From JBDOQU01 sp039839375 (lineage in GTDB: Bacteria; Pseudomonadota; Alphaproteobacteria; DSM-16000; Inquilinaceae): 64,000 nt of DNA. The position numbers were made by a program, and so were the translations under genes. The notes below the pieces were generated by a model. It had not been told where the DNA came from and did no database searches. It saw only the letters and a program-made list of their open reading frames with translations. The DNA is taken from positions 124,001-188,000 of the forward strand of contig NZ_JBDOQU010000002.1 of the NCBI RefSeq assembly GCF_039839375.1. The letters run 5' to 3'. The stretch's first letter is position 1, and every line of letters starts with the position of its first letter. Positions 30,676-38,865 of the stretch are shown here, one piece after another.

Positions 30676-32033
30676 CCACCTTCCTCAACGATATGTTCCA
30701 GACCATTTCCGAACGCGGGCGGGCATTGCTGGAACGTCGGGGATTGCAGGTGGATCGCGGGGGCGCGGATCTCGTCAAGCTGTGCGAGAGCCTGGTTTCG
30801 ACGCCCGGCGAGGCATCCGGCGTCGCGATCGCGTCGGAAGTCCTGCGCCGCTACGACGCGCTTCCGCCCGACCGGCAGGTCGACTTCCTGCGGTCCCTGG
30901 CCGAACAGTTCGGCGCCGACGACGACCGGCTTGTCCGCGCCATCCACGACTATATGGAAGACCCGAACGGCAGGACGGCGGGGCAGGTTCACTTTGCGGC
31001 CGAACCGCGCCGCCAGGAACTGATCCGACGCCTGAATCTGGCGCCGGCCGGCACCGCGTCGCTTGTCTCCATGCGTGTCCAGATCCTCGACAACCTTCGC
31101 GAATATCCGGAACTCGCCCTGCTGGACGAGGATTTCCGCCATCTTTTCGCGTCGTGGTTCAACCGTGGTTTCCTGGTGCTGAGGCGGATCGACTGGGCGA
31201 CGCCCGCATCGATCCTCGCCAAGATCATCAAATATGAAGCCGTCCACCAGATCGCCGATTGGGAGGACCTCCGACGCCGGCTGGAACCCGCCGACCGCCG
31301 CTGTTTTGCGTTCTTTCATCCAGCACTCGTCGATGAACCGCTCATCTTCGTCGAGGTGGCGTTGACGCCGGACATACCGGCCTCGATCGCGGAGGTGCTC
31401 GCGACGGAACGCGAGATCATGGATCCGATGGAGGCGAAGACGGCGGCGTTCTATTCGATCTCCAATTGCCAGAAGGGCCTGAGGGGCATCTCATTCGGCA
31501 ATTTCCTGATCAAGCAGGTCGTCGAGGACCTTGTCCGCGAGGCGCCCCAACTGGAGACCTTCGTCACCTTGTCTCCCGCCCCCGGATTCCGTGACTGGCT
31601 GGACCGGGAGCGGCGCGCCGAGGGACCGTCGGCGGCGACGGACGCCGACCGCGCGACACTTGCCGCGCTGGACGCGGACGACTGGCACAGAGACGCGGAG
31701 AAGGTTCAGGCGATCAAACGGGTCATCATGCCGCTTGCCGCGCATTACTTCTTCAGGGCAAAGGACGATCGCGGCCGGCCGATCGATCCGGTGGCGCGGT
31801 TCCATCTGGGGAACGGCGCCCGGCTGGAACGCATCAACTGGCTTGGCGACGTTTCGGCGAAGGGCCTCACCCAGGCCCGTGGCCTCATGGTCAATTACCG
31901 CTACGTGTTGAAGGACGTGGAGCGCAATCACGAAGCCTTCGCCAATTCCGGAGAGATCGCCGCATCTTCCCATATCCGCCGCCAGCTCCGTTCCAATGCG
32001 CAACCACAAACACCGATCCCCACCGATGAATAA
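30672..32033 (+). CDS. matA: Malonyl-CoA decarboxylase
   Basis: 453 residues from GTG 30672, overlapping the dctM stop as GTGA; a longer open frame upstream is a shadow of dctM. The N-terminal helical oligomerisation domain is followed by a GNAT-like catalytic domain with RRCFAFFHPALVDEPLIF, FYSISNCQKGLRGISFGNFL and FHLGNGARLERINW, family motifs of MCD (catalytic Ser and His regions). It releases CO2 and acetyl-CoA from malonyl-CoA. Stop overlaps matB by 8 bases. Confidence 0.95.
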   Translation: MTTFLNDMFQTISERGRALLERRGLQVDRGGADLVKLCESLVSTPGEASGVAIASEVLRRYDALPPDRQVDFLRSLAEQFGADDDRLVRAIHDYMEDPNGRTAGQVHFAAEPRRQELIRRLNLAPAGTASLVSMRVQILDNLREYPELALLDEDFRHLFASWFNRGFLVLRRIDWATPASILAKIIKYEAVHQIADWEDLRRRLEPADRRCFAFFHPALVDEPLIFVEVALTPDIPASIAEVLATEREIMDPMEAKTAAFYSISNCQKGLRGISFGNFLIKQVVEDLVREAPQLETFVTLSPAPGFRDWLDRERRAEGPSAATDADRATLAALDADDWHRDAEKVQAIKRVIMPLAAHYFFRAKDDRGRPIDPVARFHLGNGARLERINWLGDVSAKGLTQARGLMVNYRYVLKDVERNHEAFANSGEIAASSHIRRQLRSNAQPQTPIPTDE

Positions 32034-33537
32034 TTCCCTCTACGCGCGCCTTCGCGCGCATTTCCCCGACCCGGACAAGATCTTCATCGAGACGGATACC
32101 GGCCGGCGGCTGACCTATGGCGACCTGGAGGCGGGCTCGGCCCGTCTCGCGCATGCCCTCGTGGCGCGAGGCGTGAAGCCGGGCGACCGCATCGCCGTGC
32201 AGGTGCAGAAATCCCCGGAGGCCATTCTCCTCTATCTTGCCTGCGTGCGTGCCGGCGCGGCCTATCTGCCGCTCAATACAGGCTACACGCTTGCCGAGCT
32301 GTCCTATTTCATCGGGGATGCGGAGCCCGCTGTCTTCGTCTGCGACCCCAAGATGCGCGATGCGATCGCGGCCCTGCCGTCCGCGCCCGGTGTCGAGACA
32401 CTGGACGCCGACGGCCGGGGAACGATCATGGACGCGGCCGCCGATCGGCCTTCAACGTTCGACGACGTTTCCCGGGAACGCGACGACCTTGCCGCGATCC
32501 TCTACACCTCCGGCACGACCGGCCGCTCCAAGGGCGCCATGCTGACGCAGGAGAACCTCGCTTCGAACGCGGAGGTGCTTGTCCGCTATTGGCGCTTCAC
32601 GGCCGACGACGTGCTGATCCACGCCCTGCCGATCTTCCATACCCACGGGCTGTTCGTCGCCACGAACGTGCTGCTGATGGCCGGCGGTTCGATGATCTTC
32701 ATGCCCAGATTCGACGCCGACACGATCATCGCCGCGATGCCGCGGGCGACGTCGATGATGGGCGTGCCGACGTTCTACACTCGCCTGCTGGAGCATCCGG
32801 GCCTGACGCGGGAGGCGACGTCCCATATGCGGCTGTTCACCTCCGGATCGGCCCCCCTGCTGGCCGACACCCATCGCGCGTTCGAGGACCGCACCGGCCA
32901 CCGCATCCTTGAGCGGTACGGCATGACCGAAACGAACATGAATGCGTCCAACCCCTATGAGGGCGAGCGCCGCGCCGGCACGGTCGGCTTTCCGCTGCCG
33001 GGCGTCGAGTTTCGCGTCGCCGAGGCCGAGACCGGCCGCGCGCTGCCGCAGGGTGAGACCGGCATCCTTGAGGTCCGGGGGCCGAACGTCTTCAAGGGAT
33101 ATTGGCGCATGCCGGAGAAGACGGCGGCGGAATTCCGCGCCGATGGATTCTTCATTACCGGCGACATCGTCAAAATCGACGATGACGGCTATCTCCACAT
33201 CGTCGGCCGCGCCAAGGATTTGATCATTTCCGGCGGCTACAACGTCTATCCGAAGGAAGTGGAGAGCGAGATCGACGCGCTGGCGGGCGTCGTCGAATCC
33301 GCCGTCATCGGTCTGCCGCACCCGGATTTCGGGGAAGGCGTGGCGGCTGCGGTCGTCAGGGAAGCCGGGGCAAAGCTGGAGGAAGACGCCATCCTTGCCG
33401 AACTGCAGGGCCGGCTGGCGCGCTACAAGCTTCCCAAGCGCGTGTTCTTCGTCGACGAGTTGCCGCGGAACACCATGGGCAAGGTGCAGAAGAACGTGTT
33501 GCGTGAGCGGTTCGACAATGTCTTCAGCACCGGTTGA
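32026..33537 (+). CDS. matB: Malonyl-CoA synthetase
   Basis: 503 residues from ATG 32026, overlapping the matA stop. ANL-superfamily adenylate-forming enzyme: phosphate loop YTSGTTGRSKGAML, YGMTETNMNASNPYEGERR, hinge ITGDIVKIDDDGY, and C-terminal lysine in RNTMGKVQKNVLR. The NPYEGERRAGTVG motif is the MatB-specific version seen in malonate/methylmalonate ligases. It makes malonyl-CoA from imported malonate; MatA then gives acetyl-CoA. Convergent with an MFS gene, 12 bases apart. Confidence 0.94.
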   Translation: MNNSLYARLRAHFPDPDKIFIETDTGRRLTYGDLEAGSARLAHALVARGVKPGDRIAVQVQKSPEAILLYLACVRAGAAYLPLNTGYTLAELSYFIGDAEPAVFVCDPKMRDAIAALPSAPGVETLDADGRGTIMDAAADRPSTFDDVSRERDDLAAILYTSGTTGRSKGAMLTQENLASNAEVLVRYWRFTADDVLIHALPIFHTHGLFVATNVLLMAGGSMIFMPRFDADTIIAAMPRATSMMGVPTFYTRLLEHPGLTREATSHMRLFTSGSAPLLADTHRAFEDRTGHRILERYGMTETNMNASNPYEGERRAGTVGFPLPGVEFRVAEAETGRALPQGETGILEVRGPNVFKGYWRMPEKTAAEFRADGFFITGDIVKIDDDGYLHIVGRAKDLIISGGYNVYPKEVESEIDALAGVVESAVIGLPHPDFGEGVAAAVVREAGAKLEEDAILAELQGRLARYKLPKRVFFVDELPRNTMGKVQKNVLRERFDNVFSTG

Positions 33538-33549
33538 GGCTGCGGCAAC

Positions 33550-34878
33550 TCAGCCCGGCCAGCGGGCATGCAGATCGTCGATGACGAAGTCGTGGGCATG
33601 GCGGCCGTCCGCGCCGGCATCCCGCAGATGGGGGTGGCCGGGCGGCAGATCCCGGTGCCGATGGGCCAGCACCGTCGGGTCCGACCGTGGCCACAGCGCA
33701 GCCGCCGCCAATGCCGCAAGGCCGGTTATGACAGCCAGCACGACGAGCGTCGCCGGCAGGCCCGCCGCGAGGCCGAGCCATCCGGCCAGGGGATAGGTCA
33801 CAAGCCAGCAGGCGTGGGACAGCGCGAACTGCGCCGCGAACAGGGACGGCCGGTCTTCGGCATGGGAGGAGCGGCGCAGCAGGCGGCCGACCGGTGTCAG
33901 CACCATCGAATAGCCCAGCCCCAGCACGCCCCATACGATCAGCAGCGCCGGCCAGCGCCAGTCGGGAAAGGCGACCATGGCCACCGCCAGCGCGGCGAGG
34001 CCGGCGGCGAGGATGCCGGCCGCCGATAGCATGACGAGGCGGTCCGGCGCGCGGTCCAGGAGGCGTGGCAGGCTGAGCGCGGCGATCATCGATCCCAGCC
34101 CGAAGACGGCCAGCGCGATCGCCAGGTCGGCGTCCGACCGGCCGAGCAGCCCGCGCACATAGACGACGCTGTTGACGATGACCATCGCCCCGGCCGAAGC
34201 GACGCACAGGTTGAGCGCCAGCAGGCCGCGAAGGCGGGGCGTCTTCAGATAGATGCGCAACTCCCGCGTCGCCTTCTCCACGAATCCGGCCTTGCGGCCG
34301 GCATCGCCCCGCCGGGGCAGCGTCACGGAGAGGACGAGCGCGGCGGAGGCCACGAAACCCACGGCGGTGCCGCCGAACAGCCAGTGGAAGCTGACGATGG
34401 TGAGCAGCGCCGCCGCCAGCAGCGGGCTGAGCAGGCTTTCCAGATCGTAGGCCAGCCGCGAGAGGGAGAGCGCGTTGGTGTAGTCCTTCTCATCCTCCAG
34501 TATGTCCGGGATCGTCGCCTGGAAGGCCGGCGTGAAGGCGGCGGAGGCGGACTGGAGGAGGAAGATCAGCAGGTAGATCTGCCAGATCTGGTCGACGAAG
34601 GGTAGCGACAGCGCGATTGCGGCGCGGAGGATGTCGAGCGCGACCAGGAAGCCCCGCCGGGGGAACCGGTCGGCGAGCGCGCCGGCAACCGGCGCCACGC
34701 CGACATAGGCGACCATCTTGATGGTCAGGGCGGTTCCCAGCACCGCCCCCGCCCTATCGCCGGCGAGGTCGAACGCCAGCAGGCCGAGCGCCACGGTGGC
34801 GAGCCCCGTGCCGCCGAGGGCAATCATTTGCGCCAGGAAAAGATGGCGATAGGTCCGGTCGCGCAGCACCGAAAGCAT
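33550..34878 (-). CDS. MFS transporter with His-rich C-terminal tail
   Basis: About 442 residues from ATG 34878 (a GTG at 34893 is also possible). Twelve hydrophobic helices and the MFS loop motif GALADRFPRRG. It resembles the DUF894/NreB-like branch rather than sugar porters. The last 40 residues carry many histidines (HRHRDLPPGHPHLRDAG and GRHAHDFVIDDLHARW), suggesting cytoplasmic metal binding and perhaps nickel or other metal export. Substrate is unproven. Confidence 0.85.
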   Translation of the reverse strand: MLSVLRDRTYRHLFLAQMIALGGTGLATVALGLLAFDLAGDRAGAVLGTALTIKMVAYVGVAPVAGALADRFPRRGFLVALDILRAAIALSLPFVDQIWQIYLLIFLLQSASAAFTPAFQATIPDILEDEKDYTNALSLSRLAYDLESLLSPLLAAALLTIVSFHWLFGGTAVGFVASAALVLSVTLPRRGDAGRKAGFVEKATRELRIYLKTPRLRGLLALNLCVASAGAMVIVNSVVYVRGLLGRSDADLAIALAVFGLGSMIAALSLPRLLDRAPDRLVMLSAAGILAAGLAALAVAMVAFPDWRWPALLIVWGVLGLGYSMVLTPVGRLLRRSSHAEDRPSLFAAQFALSHACWLVTYPLAGWLGLAAGLPATLVVLAVITGLAALAAAALWPRSDPTVLAHRHRDLPPGHPHLRDAGADGRHAHDFVIDDLHARWPG

Positions 34879-34927
34879 CGGAAATCGTCGCACACCGCCG
34901 GGCCGAAATGAACCCGGAACCGGTCAT

Positions 34928-36106
34928 TCAACCCAGGCGGGCGTCGCCGAAGAGCGGGCCCTGGCCATAATCGATCGGCAGGTCCAGCACCTCCACCAGC
35001 ACGGCTTCGGAATCGATGCCTTCGACGATCAGGTCTATGGCGGAGCGGTCCAGCGAATCCTTCAGGTCGCGCAGCGCCTCCCGCCCCGCATTGCCCGCCG
35101 TCCCGCGCAGCAGGGTCCGGGCGTCGATCTTGAGGAAGCGGACATGGCTCGCCTCCAGCACATCGGCGGAGATGCGGTCCAGCCGGTCGAGACCGGTCAG
35201 GCAGAAGCGGAAGCCCAGCGCCCCCAACGTCGCGATCGGGTCGCGCGCCGCCGCGCCATCGTCCCGGACCTCGCTGGCGTTCAGTTCCAGCACCACGCGG
35301 GACGGCAGTTCGGGGTTCAGATGCGCGAATTCCACGAACTGCGCCATGAAGTCGGCATCCCGCAGGGTCCGGTGCGCGACGGCGGCGAAGAACCCGACCG
35401 ACCGCTGCCGGCGCAGCCGGTCGCGCACCATCTGCACGCAGCGGAACAGGAGGATGTTGTCGATCGAGGCCATCAGCGCCGGCCGGTCTGCAAGGCCGGG
35501 CGCCAGATGGGGCGTCAGCATCCCGCCATCGGGGGTGCGAATCTGGCTGAAGGCGCGGAAATGGCGGGGCTTGCGCTGCGGCAGGCTGACGATGGGCGCC
35601 AGCCCCATCTCCACCCTGTCGGCGCGGACGGCCTCCTCGATCAGCTCGATCGCCGCTTCCTCCCCCATCTCCGCCACGTCGATGATCCGGGGCGGCGGCG
35701 CGGCGGTGTCGATCGGCGTGACGCGCCGGCCGCTCATCCGGCCGACCATCTGCTGGAGCATCCGGACTTCTTCCTTCATGACGTCCAGCGTATCATCGCG
35801 CTTATCGTCTCTGCGGGGCTGCTCCAGAAGCTCGCCATGGATGGCGCGGACCTCCGCCCGCGCGCGGGCCAGTTCCTCCAGCACCGAATCGCGGGCGTCG
35901 GCAAGCTCCTTCAGCTCCCGCTTCAGCGCCGTCTCCCGCTCCTGCCGGGCATGGACCTCATGCAGCACGGCGCCGAAGATCAACGTGAGCGCGCCGATGG
36001 CGACCGACATCCAGCGCTCGATGCCCAGATGCGGCAGGCCCAGCGCCGCCGCGATGGCGAGCGCGCCGTAGATGAAGGCGATCAGGACGTGGCGGATAAG
36101 CGGCAT
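34928..36106 (-). CDS. Degenerate EAL-domain protein with N-terminal membrane anchor and coiled coil (TipF-like)
   Basis: 392 residues: two hydrophobic helices (about 7-24 and 32-48), a long charged coiled coil (about 50-110), then an EAL-like domain from about 165. The catalytic EAL motif is missing (RHFRAFSQI stands there), and the DDFG metal motif is replaced by LTGLDRLDRI, so no phosphodiesterase activity is expected. This order matches Caulobacter TipF, a c-di-GMP receptor needed to place the flagellum. Flagellar genes are not nearby, so the role is inferred from architecture only. Confidence 0.78.
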   Translation of the reverse strand: MPLIRHVLIAFIYGALAIAAALGLPHLGIERWMSVAIGALTLIFGAVLHEVHARQERETALKRELKELADARDSVLEELARARAEVRAIHGELLEQPRRDDKRDDTLDVMKEEVRMLQQMVGRMSGRRVTPIDTAAPPPRIIDVAEMGEEAAIELIEEAVRADRVEMGLAPIVSLPQRKPRHFRAFSQIRTPDGGMLTPHLAPGLADRPALMASIDNILLFRCVQMVRDRLRRQRSVGFFAAVAHRTLRDADFMAQFVEFAHLNPELPSRVVLELNASEVRDDGAAARDPIATLGALGFRFCLTGLDRLDRISADVLEASHVRFLKIDARTLLRGTAGNAGREALRDLKDSLDRSAIDLIVEGIDSEAVLVEVLDLPIDYGQGPLFGDARLG

Positions 36107-36199
36107 GGGCTGGCCTGGGCGGCGCGCGCGAAAATCACGGGCGCGGGGAAAGTCCGCGGCAGGATGCCCGTCCCGGGTTGCGGTCTGGTTAACGCGCCC

Positions 36200-37264
36200 T
36201 CAAAGGTCCACGCCGACCGCATCGTCCAGCCTGGAGAATCCGTCCCGGCGGAGCAGCGCCGCCAGGTCTCGGCGGATCGCGCCGACCAGCGCCGGTCCCT
36301 GATAGGCGAGCGCCGTATAGAGCTGCACCAGGCTGGCCCCGGCCCTGATCTTGGCGTAGGCGTCCGCGCCCGAGGCGACGCCGCCGACGCCGACAATCGG
36401 CAGCCTTCGTTCGGTCAGCCGCGCCATGTCGCGCAGCACCGCCGTGGAGGCCGCCATCAGCGGCCGGCCCGACAGCCCGCCCGCCTGCCCCGCCAGCGAC
36501 GGCGGCAGCGACTTGGGCAGATCGTCCGGCCGGGCGATGGTGGTGTTGGAGACGACCAGCCCGTCGATGCCGCTTTCCAAGGCGACCGTCGCGATGTCCG
36601 CCTTGTCGGCGTCGGTCAGGTCGGGCGCGATCTTCAGGAGGAGCGGCGGCCGGGGTCCTGTTCGTTCCCTTGCCTCCAGCACGGCGGCCAGCAGCCGCTC
36701 CAGCGGCTCCCGCCCCTGGAGGGCGCGCAGGCCGGGCGTGTTGGGGGAGGAGACGTTGACGACCAGATAGTCGGCATGGGCCGCCACGGCCGCGACGCCG
36801 GCGCGGTAATCGGCCTCCGCGTCCGCGCTGTCCTTGTTGCGGCCCAGATTGACGCCGACGATCCCCCGGCTCCGGTCGCGGGCGGCCAGCCGTGCGGCGG
36901 CGGCCTCCACACCGCCATTGTTGAAGCCCAGCCGGTTGATCAGCCCCTCCGCCTCGGCCAGCCGGAACATCCTGGGCTTCGGGTTGCCCGGCTGCGGGCG
37001 CGGCGTCAGGCTTCCCACCTCCACGAAGCCCAGCCCCGTGCCGAGCATGGCGTCGGCGACCTCCGCATCCTTGTCGAATCCGGCGGCGAGGCCGATCGGG
37101 TTCGGGAAGTCGATGCCCCAGACGCTGGTCCGGAGGATCGGATCGCCCTCCCGCGACGCCTTCGGCCCCAGCCCGGCCTTCAGCGCGGCCAGCGTCAGCC
37201 CGTGGGCGCGTTCCGGCGGCAGGGCGTGGAGCAGCGGGCGGACCAGCGGGAACAGGCCGGTCAT
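36200..37264 (-). CDS. pyrD: Dihydroorotate dehydrogenase (class 2, quinone-dependent)
   Basis: 354 residues. N-terminal helical membrane-association segment (LFPLVRPLLHALPPERAHG), FMN-binding barrel with NPIGLAAGFDKDAE, VEVGSLTPRPQPGNPKPR, NRLGFNNGG and the catalytic Ser loop VNVSSPNTPGLR. It oxidises dihydroorotate to orotate in pyrimidine synthesis and passes electrons to ubiquinone. The ATG overlaps the DUF952 stop by 4 bases, so the pair is translationally coupled. Confidence 0.97.
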   Translation of the reverse strand: MTGLFPLVRPLLHALPPERAHGLTLAALKAGLGPKASREGDPILRTSVWGIDFPNPIGLAAGFDKDAEVADAMLGTGLGFVEVGSLTPRPQPGNPKPRMFRLAEAEGLINRLGFNNGGVEAAAARLAARDRSRGIVGVNLGRNKDSADAEADYRAGVAAVAAHADYLVVNVSSPNTPGLRALQGREPLERLLAAVLEARERTGPRPPLLLKIAPDLTDADKADIATVALESGIDGLVVSNTTIARPDDLPKSLPPSLAGQAGGLSGRPLMAASTAVLRDMARLTERRLPIVGVGGVASGADAYAKIRAGASLVQLYTALAYQGPALVGAIRRDLAALLRRDGFSRLDDAVGVDL

Positions 37265-37611
37265 TCCGGCATCGCCGGGAAGAGGTGCCGCCCGTCCGGC
37301 CCAAGGGGCAGGTCAGCGACCCAGATCGCAGCCCCGACCGGAAGCGGGCCGTAGAGATGGGGGAAGAGGGCGCCGCCGCGCGACGGCTCCCATTTCAGCA
37401 TGTCGCCGAGGCTGGCGGCATCCACCGCCACCAGCTTCAGGCCGGCCTGACCCGCGAAATGCTTCGCCGCCGTCTCCTCGGCCTGAAGGGCGGTGGAGAA
37501 ATGGATGAAGCCGTCGCGGATGTCGGCCTCGGAGCCGAGGAACGCCCCCTGCCGTTCCGCGGCTTCCCATTCGGCGGCGGTGCAGATCTTGTAGATGGTG
37601 GGGTCGGGCAT
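37261..37611 (-). CDS. DUF952 family protein
   Basis: 116 residues with the DUF952 pattern: IYKICTAAEWEAAERQGAF, DGFIHFSTALQAEETAAKHF, LKWEPSRGGALFPHLYGPL. This small fold resembles ADP-ribosyl-transferring or glutathione S-transferase-linked domains only remotely; function is unknown. It is upstream of and overlaps pyrD, a pairing common in alphaproteobacteria. Confidence 0.9.
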   Translation of the reverse strand: MPDPTIYKICTAAEWEAAERQGAFLGSEADIRDGFIHFSTALQAEETAAKHFAGQAGLKLVAVDAASLGDMLKWEPSRGGALFPHLYGPLPVGAAIWVADLPLGPDGRHLFPAMPE

Positions 37612-37628
37612 GGCGGGGCTCTCGAAGG

Positions 37629-37726
37629 CCCCTCACCCTCCCGCTTCGCGGGTCCCTCCCTCTCCCCGGAGGGGCGAGGGTGAAAAGGTAGCCCTCTCCC
37701 CGCCGGGGAGAGGGTTGGGTGAGGGG
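37629..37726. repeat. Dispersed palindromic intergenic repeat, copy 2
   Basis: Same element and orientation as 7633-7733: starts CCCCTCACCCTCCCGCTTCG and ends GGTTGGGTGAGGGG. It marks the boundary between the host gene DUF952 and the phage-like cluster (holin stop at 37771). Confidence 0.88.
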
Positions 37727-37770
37727 CGGTTGTTTTCCTTGCCCCTACCTACCCCACCCGCGCCGCCGCA

Positions 37771-38322
37771 TCATCCCCTTTCGCGCGCGAGGTTCAGCAC
37801 CATGTCGCCGAAGGCGGCGGGGGACAGCCTCGACGCGCCGCCGATCTTCTCCCGCGACCGCTGGTAGACATAGACGCCCAGCACGCCCAGCCCCACCGAC
37901 CAGATGATCGAGAGATTCGCCATGTCGGCGATGACCCGGGCGGCGGCCGGCGGGTCGGCGATGATGGCCCAGGCGACCGCGCCCATCTGCGCCGCCCAGG
38001 TGGCGGCCAGAATGTAGTCGAAGGTCGGCCGCATCCGGCGGACATACGGGTCGTCCGAGGCGATTTCCGCCCGCAGGCTTTCGTTCACCTGCGCCAGCGC
38101 CGCGCGGTAGTCGTCGGAGCGTATGGCCGCCATCGTCTCCAGGTGGCGGTTGGCGTCGGCCAGTTTCGCGGCCTCGATGTCGCCGCTACCGATCGCGCCT
38201 TCCACGGCCGCCAGCCCTTCGGCCGCCGCTTCGGCGACCGGATGGTCGATCCGCTCCAGCCCCTCGCGCAGCAGGCGGGCCAGAAGCGGTATGCCGATCT
38301 CGGCCAGCAGGGTGGGGATCAT
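37771..38322 (-). CDS. 3TM holin (gene-transfer-release holin family)
   Basis: 183 residues from ATG 38322. An N-terminal helical part is followed by YRAALAQVNESLRAEIAS and RMRPTFDYILAATWAAQMG, then hydrophobic helices to SIIWSVGLGVLGVYVYQRSR. This is the layout of the holin family first tied to release of Rhodobacter GTA particles, which also occurs in prophages. It would make membrane lesions letting a lysin reach the wall. Last gene of the phage-like operon; start overlaps the 72-residue gene by 4 bases. Confidence 0.8.
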   Translation of the reverse strand: MIPTLLAEIGIPLLARLLREGLERIDHPVAEAAAEGLAAVEGAIGSGDIEAAKLADANRHLETMAAIRSDDYRAALAQVNESLRAEIASDDPYVRRMRPTFDYILAATWAAQMGAVAWAIIADPPAAARVIADMANLSIIWSVGLGVLGVYVYQRSREKIGGASRLSPAAFGDMVLNLARERG

Positions 38323-38537
38323 CGCGCCGCCTCCAGCGCGGCCATGGCCAGACGGCGGCAGAGGGTGGCGAGCGATCCTCCGGCGGGCGGTGCATCGGGG
38401 ATTTCTCCCTTCGCCCAACCGGCGGCCAGCGTTTCAAGCTCCCGAACCGAACGGCCTTGGGCGGCGGCCAGCGCGTCCGCGAGCCGGTTCACACGGGAGG
38501 TGTCGCCTCCCGGAACGAGGCGGGGAAGGTGGTTCAT
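38319..38537 (-). CDS. Small helical phage-cluster protein of unknown function
   Basis: 72 residues, starting MNHLPRLVPGGDTSRVNRLA, mostly helical, no membrane segment. Overlaps its neighbours on both sides by 4 bases, so it is a real operon member. T7 has its small terminase in this part of the late region, but this protein is much shorter than known small terminases and I cannot assign it. Confidence 0.65.
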   Translation of the reverse strand: MNHLPRLVPGGDTSRVNRLADALAAAQGRSVRELETLAAGWAKGEIPDAPPAGGSLATLCRRLAMAALEAAR

Positions 38538-38839
38538 CTTCCGTCTCCCGTTCCCTGCCGGTCCAGCTTGTTCTCGATCCGCAGCAGATGGGCGAGAAGC
38601 CGCCTTTCCACATCGGCCAGATAGCCGACGGAGGCATAGGATTTCGCGACCTCCAGCTTGTAGTCCGAGAGGCACTGCCGAAGGCCGATGATCTCCGCCT
38701 CCATCTGCCGGCGCTGCGCTTCCAGCGCCTGTTCGCCATCGTGCCGCGTGCGCCACAGCAGCCAGAACAGGCCGCCCAGCGCCGGCAGCTCCACGACGCT
38801 GATCCACCAGATGGGATCGATCATGAAGTCCGGTTCCAT
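38534..38839 (-). CDS. Membrane-anchored coiled-coil phage protein
   Basis: 101 residues from ATG 38839, which has AGGAGG 8 bases upstream. One N-terminal helix (PIWWISVVELPALGGLFWLL) then a charged coiled coil to the end (EQALEAQRRQMEAEIIGLRQ, VERRLLAHLLRIENKLDRQ). The topology is that of an inner-membrane spanin (Rz) or similar lysis protein, and T7 keeps Rz next to the large terminase; no sequence-level proof. Overlaps the next gene by 4 bases. Confidence 0.7.
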   Translation of the reverse strand: MEPDFMIDPIWWISVVELPALGGLFWLLWRTRHDGEQALEAQRRQMEAEIIGLRQCLSDYKLEVAKSYASVGYLADVERRLLAHLLRIENKLDRQGTGDGR

Positions 38840-38865
38840 CGCCGTTCCTCCTTCTCCGTTCGGGT

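Noticed and set aside
38319..38537. Small terminase subunit
   Set aside because: At 72 residues it is far shorter than known small terminases and shows no recognisable DNA-binding motif; left as unknown.
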